A stretch of 64,000 nt of DNA from Plicaturopsis crispa FD-325 SS-3 (lineage: Eukaryota > Basidiomycota > Agaricomycetes > Amylocorticiales > Amylocorticiaceae): positions 1,566,051-1,630,050 of the forward strand of contig KN832556.1 in the NCBI GenBank assembly GCA_000827205.1, read 5' to 3'. A program made the position numbers and the translations under genes. The notes beneath the pieces are model-generated. The model saw only the letters and a program-made list of their open reading frames with translations, had not been told where the DNA came from and did not search any database. Below are positions 37,699 to 49,234 of the stretch, in pieces; position 1 is the first letter of the stretch, and each line of letters opens with the position of its first letter.

Positions 37699-39494
37699 AC
37701 GACAATCTAATGGTGTGTGTTGTATCATCTAAGGACGTATATATTATCTGTGGCAATATAGAGGGTACATTGACTGGCAAAATGTGTACGAGGTCGAAAC
37801 GCGCTAGCCGTCTACCTCTTCCCGACCACGACGAACGCCTTTCGTAATTTCCGCCGCCTTTCGCCATTTCTCAAAACTCTCTCGCTCGTTTCGACGGCGG
37901 GCTTCCGCGCTGCGCTCATTCGGCGGACGACATCTGCACGCGTCGCTGGATACAACTTCATGTCCCTCGTCAATCCACTCGGCGTCAACTTGCGCAGCGG
38001 CGTCGGATTCTCAGGATGTCGAGCGGCGGCTTGCCCACGGCGCGGCGACTCTGCAAACGCATATGGCCCGACGACGGGCATGCGAAACTCCAATCGGAAA
38101 GAGCCAAGCACGGTACGTCGCGTCCCCTTTGTAGCGAACGAGAAAACTCCGCACGCGCGCGGGCGACGGAGGTCGTGTTTCCACAGTCTCTCGCGCGGAC
38201 TTTCGACGATTCCTCAAGGATGGTACCTGCGCTGTGCCTATTCGGTAGAGACCGTCTGCGCGCGTCGCTGGACGTCGTTCCCTGCACCCGAGTCCTCACT
38301 CCACTCCCGTTTCTCGCGCGGCGGCGATCGCGACTGGGGGCACACGCACGACAACGCGGATCCCCTGACCTGTCCAGGCCGAAGGAGAACATGCACGGGC
38401 AGTGTATGTCGCGTCACCTTGACGTTGGTGCGGTGGGCTTCGCGTGTCAGCGCGTTTTTCGTGATTTTTCGCAATTTTTCAGCATTTCTTGGCAAATACT
38501 CATTCGTTTCTCACAGGGCTTTTCTCGTCGTGCCTATTCGGTGGAGGACAATTGTACTCGTCGCTAGACGTTTACTTCGGGCACCGCGCTGGCCAGCTCG
38601 TCGCGTCGCGTCATTTCTTGCGCGCCGGAATTTTTGCAAGTTTCATTTTTTCATAGGCGGCTTTCAAGCGCACTCGGAGCCGATGCGCAGCATCATTGCG
38701 ACACGATATCCGTTCTCGCTTTGGCATTCGGAGCGAAACTCCTCGCGCGGCGTCGTTTTTTGTGCGCGGCGGTATTTTGGGCGATTTTGCTCGATTTTCT
38801 CTTTTGTTCGGCGGCTCTCAAGCGCACTCGGAGCCGATGCGCAGCATCATTGCGACACGATATCCGTTTTTGCTGTGGCCTTTGGAGCGAAACTCCTTGT
38901 GCGGCGTCGTTTTTTGTGCGCGGCGGCATTTTGGGCGATTTTGCCCGATTTTCTTTTTTGGTCGGAGGTGCTCAAGCGCACAGGTGGTCGACGGGGAACA
39001 TCATTTCGCGATGTTCCCTGCTTTTTCTATGGCATTCGAAGGGGAACTCGTTGAGGGAGCGCGGTTTTTGCGCGGAAACTCATTTTTGCAATGGATTTGC
39101 ACTTTGCGTGCAATTTTTTTCCACCGCTGACGCGTCTTGATTCACCCCTAGATGATGAGGGATGCATACCGCTACCTGCGAGTGGTTGTGCGGCGTGCAG
39201 ACTCCCCTGCCTTCGCCGGCAAAGTGCTTTTTTGTTCGGAAATTGGAGGTTTCGGTCAACAAAGTCACTCGAAGTGACTTGTGGTGCGACGGCGAGCGAA
39301 CGCAGCACCTGCATAGTGCTACGGGCGGTCTTTTCTTTCACTTCGAGATGTCCCTGCGTAGGTTTCCGTGTGCTCAGCTGAATAAAAACCATAGTTTTCT
39401 CCCGTGGTTGTGCGTCCGCTCGACAGTATGAATGCCCGCGAAATGTATGTATTGCATTGTCGGTGGCTATGGCACGGTTTGCTTCTTCATAACG
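37699..39494. repeat. Repeat-rich gene-free block with degenerate roughly 300-bp repeats
   Basis: No recognisable gene. A word of the form ATTCGG(C/T)GGAGAC..CGCGTCGCTGGA occurs in diverged form near 37918, 38240 and 38536, spaced about 320 and 296 bp apart. From 38664 a 154-bp tandem repeat follows. Long plus-strand open frames (for example 37960-39054) cross the repeats, but their predicted proteins are Arg/Phe/Ser-rich and repeat the same nucleotides in different frames, so I do not call them genes. Confidence 0.55.
38664..38980. repeat. 154-bp tandem repeat
   Basis: The unit begins TCAAGCGCACTCGGAGCC at 38664, again at 38818, and a third partial copy begins at 38972 (TCAAGCGCAC). Both spacings are exactly 154 bp. 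Each unit contains CGCAGCATCATTGCGACACG, GGAGCGAAACTCC and GGCGTCGTTTTTTGTGCG. Confidence 0.85.
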
Positions 39495-40692
39495 TTATGG
39501 AAAGACCAGTACTAGACTCGACATTATTGCCATCGCTGCGAGCAACAGTGAAGGACGTGTAGACGGTAGCGATCCGCCGACGGTTACACCGCCATCGCCT
39601 TCCGCGCCGATGTACTGCTTGCCCAGAGCAGTGATCTTTCCAGACTTATCCATCAAGGCATCTGCCTGCAGAGTTTTAGATATTTCAGTTTCCGTCACGA
39701 ATAATAGACGAAGGAACGCTCGATACCTGATTGACGCCCTGCAAATCTTCCATTGCCCCAAACCACGCATAACGCTCAACCCAGTCCGTCTCGTCCATGA
39801 ACGTCTGCGTTTCATTCAGAAACCGCGCAACCTCGTCATCGCTGCACTGAGCCGTTGCATCGTTGAAATTCTGGCACGCCCATTCAGTCACCCAGATGGG
39901 CTTCTGGAACGCGTCGTGGAAAGACTGCAGGTAACGCTGGAAGTCGGTGGCATTGACATCGTAGTAATCTAGAAAGCAACGGTCAAGATACTGGACACTG
40001 AGCCTCGGTGAAGCTCGAGGGACGTACGGAGGACTATGAAATCGACAGTGCAGCCACCGGCGCACGAAGTGAGAAACTGCTGCAGCCAAGTTAACCCGGA
40101 AGGTGCGCTCGATGGTGCGGGGCTTCCGAGGCGAACACCCAGCGACCGGAGCGGTTCCAGATACGTTTTCCACATCTGCGCACCTTCGTCTGGCGTGAGA
40201 TTGGATTGCCCGGCTTGCTGTGGTCTTGAGAAATCGTCAACAAATCATGCACTTCGTAACAAGGGGTGGAGTGAGTACTCGTTCATTCCTAGTACGGCGG
40301 ACACATGATAATTGGCAATCGTCTGGTTGATCGTAGCGGCGAAATCGTCCTGATTCTTGGATCCCCAGAGCATTGGCACGTATTCTATGTCCGCGCTGGA
40401 CACCGGGTCCGATCCCCAGTTATAATACCTAGTTGAAGGAATTGGCAGCATGTGAGGATACGCAGTGGGAACCAAAGGACTTGAAGCGAAGCACATACCA
40501 CGAGACCTTCCCTGTCGACGTATACTGGGACACGGCATCTACATTGCCATTTGGCCAGCCCAATCCAGCCTTAGACGAGCTTGTGACCGCTCGTCGTGCA
40601 GGACTAGTTGGACTGGCTGCTACGTTCAGTGCTGTCCAGACTGCGATGGCGATAGTCGTGATAGTCGTGAGTTTCGTGAGTTTCGTAGACAT
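39495..40692 (-). CDS. GH128 endo-beta-1,3-glucanase, secreted and probably GPI-anchored
   Basis: Glycoside hydrolase of the GH128 (Asl1-like) family, which cuts beta-1,3-glucan; fungal members take part in wall remodelling. The start at 40692 gives MSTKLTKLTTITTIAIAVWT, an N-terminal hydrophobic signal. The catalytic domain reads SSKAGLGWPNGNVDAVSQY, WYYNWGSDP, YVPMLWGSKN, VLGMNEPQQAGQSNLTP (acid/base Glu), WVTEWACQNFND (nucleophile Glu), ERYAWFGAME. The C-terminus is Gly/Ser-rich then hydrophobic (LLLAAMAIMSSLVLVF), as for a GPI-attachment signal. PIG-U, needed for GPI attachment, lies 2.6 kb away, probably by chance. Intact; about 310 residues. Confidence 0.9.
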
Positions 40693-41036
40693 ATTTCGTT
40701 CGACGTTATTGTTGATCGTGACTCGGTCGAGGTGAAGCCCAATGATCTATGCACACGCTGCGTGCATATAGGGACGACGAAGCAAGGACTGCGCTGCTGC
40801 CTAGGAGTAGTTGTAGGAAGTCATCGGAAAGCTTTGCTTTTCAGTGTGCAGGCACTGCCAGGCACGATGGATCCATGGAGCTTCATCGGGGCGAGCATGA
40901 CGTTGAGGACTTTCGCAAACAGGCACGATTTGAAGATGTAGACACAAGTCCGCGGGAGCAGCCGACGCGACCTCGGAGTTATGGAAGAAAATGGAGACGG
41001 TTGATCTTGGGATCTCATGTGCAACCCCTTTCCATC
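40693..41036. other. Intergenic, no gene seen
   Basis: Between the glucanase start and the tRNA gene. Short open frames only. Confidence 0.5.
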
Positions 41037-41138
41037 GGCTGGGTGGCGTAGTTGGTTATCGCATCTGTCTAACATTCAACGGTTTCCACCAGAGAATACG
41101 ATCACAGAAGGCCCCAGGTTCGAGCCCTGGTCTAGTCA
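41037..41138 (+). tRNA. tRNA-Val(AAC) with 28-nt intron
   Basis: Acceptor arm GGCTGGG pairs with TCTAGTC plus discriminator A. The D-arm is GCGTAGTTGGTTATCGC. The anticodon stem TCTGT/ACAGA is perfect, with loop CTAACA then C. The T-arm is CCAGG-TTCGAGC-CCTGG. The anticodon is AAC (41071-41073, valine). The loop is interrupted after position 37 by a 28-nt intron at 41075-41102, the standard place for nuclear tRNA introns. The internal A and B boxes are present. A run of T follows (ATATTTTGCATTTTTG), serving as the Pol III terminator. CCA is not encoded. Confidence 0.93.
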
Positions 41139-41317
41139 ATATTTTGCATTTTTGCCAATGCCATCCTTTTGTGCTCTGCGGCGCGACCAGCTCAGAGCTG
41201 TCAATGGATAATGGAGCTTAGAATGAGTGGAATCATTAATATTACTTGTGAATACGCAACTGGTCGTAAGTGCAAACATTATAAGAATGTACAGATGAGT
41301 ATGAAACCGTAAGTTGA

Positions 41318-42561
41318 TCACGATCTTCGTCTCGTAAAGACAGCCGCCCACGTCTCTGGAACAAGCGCATCACCGGGATACAGCCGTGCCCTCGCAAGGC
41401 CATCGTCCCTCTCTAACCCCCGGAAAATGTATTCCTCCCCTAGCCAGTCCACCCGCAAAGGGTCCCCGCAATGGCCACCCTCGCGACGAGAACGCCTGCC
41501 CGACGCTCTCAGAATCTCCGACTGTTTCCGTTCCCCGGCGCTCATCCATAATTCGACCTCGAGTCTATCCTGCAGGCCGACGTGCAGCATCCTGAGGGCA
41601 TCATAGCAGGTCCATGCCTTGCTGCGCTCGCTCCGCAGGTCGAACGTCCACGGGAAGTGCTTGCTCACGATGCGCACAACCCGGCACGGCGACGATGTGA
41701 GGGGGATTTCGCGGAAGTTCATTTTTTGGCCGTAGTATGGTGACGACATGGGAAAGATGGGTGCCTCGGGCAGAGGATATCGAACGTCGAAGGCTATCGA
41801 TGCGTGAGGAAGGGCAAGAATGGGATTGATGTGTATTTCGGGGCGGATCCCTAATAGAAATTTAGAACCGTTAGTGGGGTATAATGTACGACAAGCTTAA
41901 CGAACGTACCATGCCGGTGCCGGTGCTTTTCGTTGTTGGGAGAGTTCACTGGGGCACGTGCATGGGGGTTTTCTCGAGGAGCGGGGGATCCAACGGGCTC
42001 TAAGCCTGTAGCGCGATAAACTTGGATTACAGGTTGACCGTAGGGAGGAGGGTTTGCTGGGTGGTTTCTATTGCGAAGGATGCCCCTCACAGGCACTTGG
42101 GCCGGTGTGCGAGGTTCTTTTGGGGCGTAGTGGACAGTGGCGGGAGGGTGTGGCCGAACATTACTGCGCGGGAGGTCGTTCAAAACGGCCATTCTGGCGG
42201 GTGGGCGAGGAGTGGGGCCACGGGGAGCTGTGCGTCGACCGTACGGATCGTAGCGCTTAGCTATAGAAATCGGGGTTCGTCAAGTTTTTTCTCTCGCATT
42301 CAAATGTGACTGTGAGCCCTCACCTTTTGGTTTAGTATACACATCTCTGTCAGGCCTATGCTGGTTCAAATTGATCTTGATCTTGAGATTCCATTTTGGC
42401 AGATGGAACGCGGGACGAGAGATATGCGGCACGATGTGGTCGTTCCACATAGGCCATACGGGGTTTTTGGCGTCGCGGTTGAGGAAATTCATGGCGGAGT
42501 TGTCGTGAGCAGGGGTGTCGTAAACGGCGGGTACCGTCCGTGAAAGATGTTCGCAGTTCAT
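41318..42561 (-). CDS. DUF6699-like protein 1
   Basis: Start at 42561 gives MNCEHLSRTVPAVYDTP. Exon 1 has WNDHIVPHISRPAFHLPKW. After an intron the Pro-rich exon holds MAVLNDLPRSNVRPHPP, and across GTACGT..ATTAG it reads HRHGIRPEIHINPILALP. The C-terminal domain is FPWTFDLRSERSKAWTCYD, RLEVELWMSAGERKQ, RVDWLGEEYIFRGLERD, ARLYPGDALVPETW. This order (N-P-x-L-x loop, FPW, V-W/C-YDALR, V-D-x-L-G..F-x-GL) is that of the basidiomycete domain DUF6699, of unknown function. A clear paralogue lies at 49688. About 330 residues, apparently intact. Confidence 0.75.
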
Positions 42562-43265
42562 TTATGAGGTGTCGCTGTGCTTGAGCCGCTATAGCGATGC
42601 TACGCGCTAAACAAAACGGTGAACGAGCGTCGACGACGGGCTAGCGGACGGTCCATATGTGATGCGTAGTGAAGATCCATCTGCGGACAATACAGTTGCG
42701 CAGGACCAATAGGCATAACCGCAATTATTCGGTGGTCTTTGGCACCTACAGACAACCCCTTCTCGTGTCGGCGCAGGGATACCTGTGACGTCCAGGCGAT
42801 GAAGACAATAGAATACAGTATGAAGCCTCGGCTACTCACCGACTGCTACAGATACTGAGATACGCGCCACTTGGTCCATTCATACGTTAAGCGCATTTAT
42901 TGTGAACAAACCGGGATGCGACTTCTTGTAGAAGATAAAGCTAACTTGAAGTCGCGCGTAGGCGCGTCCGGGCGAAGACAATAAAAATGGCCCGCAGGGG
43001 TGGGCGTTGATTTTATTGTGGGCTGGTACCCATGCCACCTAACAGAAGAAATCAGTGTCTTCCAAGATCATGCAGATATGTGTAGACCAGCGCAGAGGTG
43101 GGGAGCGAACTGAAGGCTGCAACCGACATGACGGCAGGAGGCGCGAACTTCAGACGCGAACGATTCTGAATTGAAGTCGCGTCTTCCGCGCTTGCCTGCT
43201 TACCACTTCGATCTGTACAGTGTATCCACTGCGATTCCTCGCGTTACCTTCGCTTTCACGCCTGG
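42562..43265. other. Intergenic, divergent promoter region, no gene seen
   Basis: Upstream of DUF6699-like 1 (minus) and PIG-U (plus). The word TGAAGTCGCG occurs near 42950 and 43174. Otherwise unremarkable. Confidence 0.45.
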
Positions 43266-45078
43266 ATGCTCACATCAGAGCGTATATTCCCCGCCCTAGC
43301 TGCAGGAAGGCTCCTTCTCTCGCTAATCAGCCTCTCCGACCTCTTCAAATACGACAACCAGCTCTCCTCGCCGCTGACCTCTTACCACCGATGTAAACGA
43401 CTTTGCATCTCCCGTATATCTCGTCTTGGACGCTGAATACGGCTTTGTAGTACAGGAAGGAATATACTTGTTCCAACATGACGTCGACCCATACTCTGGA
43501 GGGTCTTTCTACCACGTATGCAACGCCCTTGAAATCGGGTCCTATGCAGCGATTGACCTCGCGTTTGCTAGTCCCCTCTGTACTTGGCGCTATTCTCGAC
43601 CGTGCTCCCGACATCGAGAGCCGTCGCTGCGGTGCTGTGGACGTTTGCGGATGTCGTAGGGGCTTGGGCCTTGACGCGAATATGGAGAGCGCGTCAACGC
43701 GTCCCGCGTAGCCCCAGAGATAGTTTACTTGCTGCATTGTACGTACCCGTTCGTCAATCCATTCCGTCGAACACCCTCGTTGCTTGAGAATACGCGAAGT
43801 TTCCCTCCGTTCTCCATGTATAGCAATCACTGCATTTGCGAAAGCTGACGTGCAGCCAACAGGTATTTATCAAACCCATATCTCCTACTCTCAAGCCTCG
43901 CCCTATCGACGTCGACGTTTGACAATACGCTTGTGCTTCTCTCCATAATGTTTGCAAGCCAAGGTCAGTCCCCTCTCAAAAATCACAAATACATGTATCT
44001 CATTTGGTTGTAACAGGAAGAGCGTCAGCAGCCCTACTATCCCTCGCTTTTCTCGTGCAACTGTCCCTGTCATCAGTTGTCCTGATTGCACCTATCCTTC
44101 TCCTACTAGTATGCGATCCCATATCGCATCTAGCCGCACCAAGAGCACTTCCCGTCGGCGTGCTCCGGAAAACGGTCCCCCACCTCGCAGAGTTCGTGGC
44201 GTATTCTGTCGCACTGACGCTGCTGTCGACGCTCGTCACCGGGAGCTGGAACTGGATGCCGAAAACGTGGGGCGTCGGGTAAGTGCCATTTACTTCTCCT
44301 AACGTGACCGTTGTTATTCAAGGCTTTCGCTAGATTGACGTTACCCGACCTAACGCCCAATCCCGGCCTGTGGTGGTACTTTTTCACGGAGATGTTCGAC
44401 CACTTCCGGCCGTTCTTCCTCATGGTTTTCTCCGTGCGCCCCCCATCTCCTCCATCCCGTCGTCTCTCATTAACATCCATTGCGCGCATACAGGTGCATC
44501 TGATAATATACATCGCCCCAATATGCATCAAATTCCAGTACGTCCCCGTTCCGTCTTTCTTTCCCACCTCCAAGCACCGGGGAGTAACCGGTAAATATTC
44601 CGTAGGCACGACCCCCTCTACGCGGTATTCGTGCTCCTCGGGGTGCTGGCGACCTTCAAGGCATACCCGACGCTCGCCGACCCCGGGCTCTTCCTCAGCA
44701 TGATCGCCCTCTTCCCCGAGACCTACCCGTGTCCGTCCTTCTTCCCTCTCCTTCTCCCCCGTGATACCCGGTATACTAACCCTAACCCTTATTCCCTTAC
44801 TCCCTCCCCTCCGCTCTCTGTGCGTGTGTTTTGTTCCTCGTTCTCCAGACCTCCGCCACCCCCTCGTCACCGCCCTCCTCCACCTGCACTCCTCCCTCCT
44901 CCTGCCTTTGTTCCACCACCTGTGGCTCGCGCAGGGCACGGGCAACGCCAACTTTTTCTACGCGTCGACGCTCGTGTTCGGCGTCGCGAATGGGTTTGCG
45001 CTGATCGACTGCGTGTATGCGGGGTTGCGGATCGCGCTGGGGAGGGCGGAGGAGGGGGTCGAGATCGTGCAGGAATAA
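43266..45078 (+). CDS. GAB1: GPI transamidase subunit PIG-U (Gab1/Cdc91)
   Basis: Multi-pass ER membrane subunit of the complex that attaches GPI anchors to proteins. The start MLTSERIFPALAAGRLLLSL joins, over five or more introns, to SSPLTSYHRLQEGIYLFQHD, VDPYSGGSFYHSPLYLALF, YLSNPYLLLSSLALSTSTFD, LVLLSIMFASQGRASAALL, a hydrophobic IAPILLLLV segment and WWYFFTEMFDHFRPFFLMVF. The strings EGIYLFQHDVDPYSGGSFYH and FFTEMFDHFRPFF are PIG-U hallmarks. The final exon has GNANFFYASTLVFGVANG and ends VEIVQE at 45078. About 8-10 membrane segments are expected. It looks whole; small introns near 44440-44590 and 44730-44850 are placed approximately. Confidence 0.92.
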
Positions 45079-45428
45079 TATATTATACCTTGTTTTGGTT
45101 TGCTCATCCGTCTCGGGAGGAGTGGTGAGATCTGAGATTTGAGACTTGTGAAGCACTGTATTGAAAGCGGTACAAACAAGAAAACAGTTGAGTGTAGCAA
45201 GGTAAGTACAGGAAAACACGGATATCAGTAGCTAATGATACCCATCCAACTCCATCCGCCCAGCAAAAATAAGTAATTAGATCAACGAACTCCTCCACAA
45301 CGTCAACGGCGCATCTACACGTCCAGGATGCACGAAAGAACACACATCTAGCATCTAGCTGCCCATCTACTCTAGATTCTACACTCGAAGCTCTCGAATC
45401 TATCTTGTGTATGCGCGGTGGTTGGCGT
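45079..45428. other. Intergenic between convergent genes
   Basis: 3' flanks of PIG-U and CCP1. No gene seen. Confidence 0.5.
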
Positions 45429-46967
45429 CTACTGCTTCTGCTCCTCGAGCGTCTTCAGCGTATACGGCTCGGAGGAGAACTGCTTCGGCGGGATGCCGAG
45501 CTCGAAGAGCTTGCTCACGACCGCGGAGAAGCTGCCATGCGTTAGGTTAGGTTAGCATTAGGCATGCGTGGGGGACATAGAAAGAGAAAGAGAAAGAAAG
45601 GACGTACTCTTTGAAGAAGAGGTCCTGATCCTCGGCGTATGCCTTCGCGTACTTCTTGAAGCTCTTGTCCTGCGTCAGCACGTAGTCCGTCCTACCAGCC
45701 AGTCCAGTAACACATCAGCCACCTCCTCCTCCTCCTCCATATATAGATGTGTGCAATCGAGGGACGTACGGGAGCATCATGAGCGAGCCGGTCTTCTTAT
45801 CCGCGAGCTGCTTGGGCCCGCCCCACTTGCGCCAGACCCACTTCTCCTCGAAGAGGAGCTTGTAGTAGTCGTTGGTGAGCGTGATGGGGGAGAACGTCCA
45901 GGGGCCCTCGAAGCCCGAGCTGTTGAATGCTAAGTAAGAGGGAGTGGTGCGGTTGAGTAGGTGGGCGACGTACCGGTCAGTGTGGCAGCGCCCGAGCGCA
46001 TGCGCACCGGAGAGCGCAACAATCTCCTGGTCATTGAAGCCCATACGGTAAAAGATCTACACCCGCATCCATCCATCAGCCCCAGCCTCCCATCAACCAA
46101 CCAATTCAAATAACTCACATTCCGAAGGTGATCAGACCCCTGCGCCGCGTCCGGCAGCCTGCCATCGGGCGTCGCATCCTTCGCGAACCCGTCCACCCGG
46201 CCAGGCCTCCACGCAATCTTCGGGCCCTGCAACTCCTGCACGGCCGCCACGCCGCCGAGGGTCCACAGGTCGCCGTAGCTGATCCACGGGAACTCCGCCT
46301 TGATCTTCTCCATCAGCCCGCGCGCGACGTTCAGCCCCGCGTTCGCGCCGTGCAGGGCCTCGGGCTCGAAGCGCATCGTCGCGTAGTTGCTGTTAAGGTC
46401 AAGGCCGTGGACGTGAGTATAGGTAGGTATGGATGGATGGATGGATAGTTGGGAGAGGGGGGGATACGGACCTGCCACCGGTGTTGGTGTCCTTGTCGTA
46501 GGTGCCGGAACTGTGCCAGGCGAGACGCAGGATCACAGGGCCGTACGACCCATCATCGTATTCCCCAGCCTCGTCCAGCAGCTCGGCAATTTTGTTGTAC
46601 ACCTTTACCCCACACACGCACTGGTTAGCAACACACGCACACTCCCACGCAGCCGCGCCGCTCGCACTCGCACCTTCTGGTAGTCCTCCTTGGTGGGCGT
46701 GAAGCCCGCGCTCGCCTTGGCGGACTGTGCGCTCGACTTGAAGACCGTGCCGAGCGACCTGCGCGCGTCCTCGGAGGAGAGGAGGTAGCCGGCGCCGCCG
46801 AGGGCGACGGCCGCAATACCACCGTACACGAGTGCGTTGTTGCTGGACTTGGGCTTGGGCGGCGTCGGCGTCTCTGTCGAGTACTTACGCACCGACGAGC
46901 GCAGCTGCTGCGCCTTTGGGAAGCGGAGGGCGTTGCGAGCGGGCGCGCGGAGGGAGGAGAAGGACAT
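45429..46967 (-). CDS. CCP1: Mitochondrial cytochrome c peroxidase
   Basis: Class I haem peroxidase that reduces H2O2 with electrons from cytochrome c in the intermembrane space. Starts [20 protein letters not shown], an Arg-rich mitochondrial presequence, then a membrane-like segment ([19 protein letters not shown]) of the sort processed in the intermembrane space. The distal site is [14 protein letters not shown] (Arg, Trp, His). The proximal haem ligand is in [33 protein letters not shown] contains the Trp of the radical site region. Six or so exons join in frame; the last ends [10 protein letters not shown] at 45429. About 380 residues. Intact. Confidence 0.93.
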
Positions 46968-48706
46968 GGTGGGCGTTTGGGATGAAGTTGCAGAAGAAGA
47001 GGGGGAAAAGGCATCTGAAAAACATTATAAATATTAGGGCTGGGTGCGGGGTTCGAGGTCACGATACCCACTTTGTCAACTTTTTAATAATGGTTTCCGC
47101 CAATAAGAACGCTAGGATTTATCCACCCCCGGTTAATCGGCATTTATCATGCTGCTAAGGGGCACACCGCGAGCTCATCGTCTGCGGCGGCGACGACGAG
47201 AGTGACGGGACGGGGAACAGGGAAAAGGTGAGAACAGCGCTTTCCTGAAGGCAGTCTCTATTTAAACTTTCATTATTTAGGTCTCTTCGTTGCGCCCACG
47301 GTGCCAACAGCGGCTCCTGTTCTCATGACATGACGCCCCATGACACTACCTGTCCTCACACATACATTGTGTCGCGTTCAAGGCGCGCAAGGGTATTTAC
47401 AGCTTAGCTTAATGCTCTCCATCGAGAGTACTCGGACGCTGCTAGCGGGAGACCCCTATGTGGTGTGATGTAACCAAAGTCGATCCACGACGGGACCCTG
47501 CAGACGGTTGGCAGCTAGCGCGACGCGGATATCCCTCTTCCATCGTTCCCATCCTCACGATACCGTGACAGCCTTAGAGACGGGGGAAAGAGTGCTTGCT
47601 CGATGTTTACACCAGGCCCCTGTGGCGCTACTAGCGTGCCCCGTTGCAGAGAAAACATAACCGTGCGTTCCCGTTTCTCGGCAAATTATCTTGATTTCGA
47701 CAGCCTAACTCACTGCCCGTACTACGCAGATATCGTTCCCTCAGGGAACTCAAACAAAGCCATAGTCGACTACGTACGGCCGTTACTGGCCAGCCATTTA
47801 CCGCGCAACGCCCTCACGTGACGCGGTCGCGACTTTGTAGCAAATGGAAAAAAAACTCTTGTACGACGCGGTATTCTCAACTACCAACCTGAGCCTGGAC
47901 TCATTGAATATCGAAGAGAATGATCTGGTATCAATACCGTGGACCCCTTGTTTCCTTCTACGACGCACTACGCTCGTCCGCATCCTCCATCTCTACTGGC
48001 GTGTTTGCCGGGTATATAACGAACTTGCGATTGTGACGAGCCAACACTTCCACTTGAAAACCACTCGCTGACATTCTCCCCCCTCCATCCGCAAGCTCTG
48101 CTGCGTCCTCACTCATCCAGTGCACCTTCATTACGATGACCACGGAGTGTCTGCCAGCCGTTCTGCGATGGACGTGGGGACATACATAGCTATCCGCATA
48201 CTAGGCCTCTCGGCATTTCCCCCCTACCCTGCTCTACCCAACGTCTGTACTTTCCAGAATCCTCTTCGCGCCCAAGTCCTTCAGATGGAAAGCATTGCCC
48301 CGCCCTCACGTGACCCCGGCCCCGACTGGGTCGGACAAGAGGAGGAGGGTTGTCCGTGGTCAATGCAGAGTTCGAGCTCCGCGCTGACCTCCCTTTCATC
48401 GTCGTCTCTGCCGCGTGTTCCTCAGTATATAGGGCCTGCGAGCGCTCGAACGCACCTTGTCGTCTCACGAGTGCTCGCAGGTACGGTCTATCTTTTTGTT
48501 CGTAGTTCTTCGTCGTCTCACGAGTGCTCGCAGCGCACCGTTTCGTATCGTTTTAGTCTCCCTCCCACCTCCCTATGCACATTTTCTTTTCTTTCTTCCA
48601 TGATCTCAGCTAGTTCATTTCATTCCTATCTTGCTTCATGTCTTCCGTAGTTAGCTTGAGTCTGTCCCTTCCGCGGGCCAGGCTTGAGAGCTTTAGACAA
48701 CAATTT
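46968..48706. other. Long gene-poor stretch
   Basis: 1.74 kb upstream of CCP1 without a recognisable gene. One 21-bp word containing CTCACGAGTGCTCGCAG occurs at 48460-48480 and 48512-48532. A plus-strand frame at 48120-48650 is Ser-rich and lacks coding character. It may be intergenic or hold an unannotated RNA. Confidence 0.4.
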
Positions 48707-49133
48707 CATTGGTGCCAACTCGCTCTCCTGTCCCGCGCTCTCTCAGTCACCGGATAGTCGTCGTCTTCGGGTCTCGTTCCTCCGCTCATCACTCACTCGA
48801 AAGCTCAGGCATTGATCCCGACTCACAGCCATCGCGCACTTTGGAGATATCGAGATCAGTCAGGAAGAGTCAGTTTTCCATGCTCGAAGCTCTCCCGCCG
48901 CTCTCACCGCTTTCTCACCGCCCTTGGTACTGGGACGCGACTCGAGGCACACGGCCACGTGGACGACGGGCGCCTAATGTGCGCTGATACCCGAGCAGCG
49001 CTGACTCGCATCTCCGATTGGGCTCACTGGCGCGTCCTGCATATATAACGCAGTCCCTTACGGCTCGCCTGCTCCTCAAATCTCCAATCCGCACGCGATC
49101 GCTGTAACGTCCCGTTCGCTGTAACGTCCACGA
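48707..49133. repeat. 427-bp near-identical repeat, left of gap
   Basis: Matches 49235-49662 base for base except for a one-base C-run difference near the right end. It includes the TATATAA promoter element (around 49042) and the first two 17-bp repeats of the DUF6699-like 2 promoter. It lies directly left of the run of N. Confidence 0.92.
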
Positions 49134-49234
49134 NNNNNNNNNNNNNNNNNNNNNNNNNNNNNNNNNNNNNNNNNNNNNNNNNNNNNNNNNNNNNNNNNNN
49201 NNNNNNNNNNNNNNNNNNNNNNNNNNNNNNNNNN
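49134..49234. other. Assembly gap (N run)
   Basis: About 100 unknown bases. The flanks are two copies of the same sequence, so the gap probably sits in or between unresolved repeat copies. Confidence 0.98.

Noticed and set aside
36925-37728. 267-codon minus-strand open frame
   Set aside because: Antisense shadow of MVD1 caused by high GC in third positions; MVD1 matches its family throughout.
37960-39054. 364-codon plus-strand frame as a gene
   Set aside because: Crosses the 154-bp repeat in rotating frames, so the same DNA gives different peptides; no conserved motif or introns. Kept only as a finding.
43345-43830. Minus-strand open frame over PIG-U
   Set aside because: Overlaps three PIG-U exons that join in frame with family hallmarks; no homology of its own.
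44770-44790. CCCTAA-like telomere repeat
   Set aside because: Only about two units inside a PIG-U intron; too short to be an interstitial telomere.
44130-44951. 273-codon Arg-rich minus frame
   Set aside because: Antisense to PIG-U exons and introns; composition is a by-product of the pyrimidine-rich plus strand.
45541-45560. TTAGG-like repeat in a CCP1 intron
   Set aside because: Two to three imperfect units in low-complexity intron sequence; chance is likely.
46968-48706. Transposon remnant
   Set aside because: Gene-poor, but no terminal repeats, transposase or reverse-transcriptase motifs found by eye.
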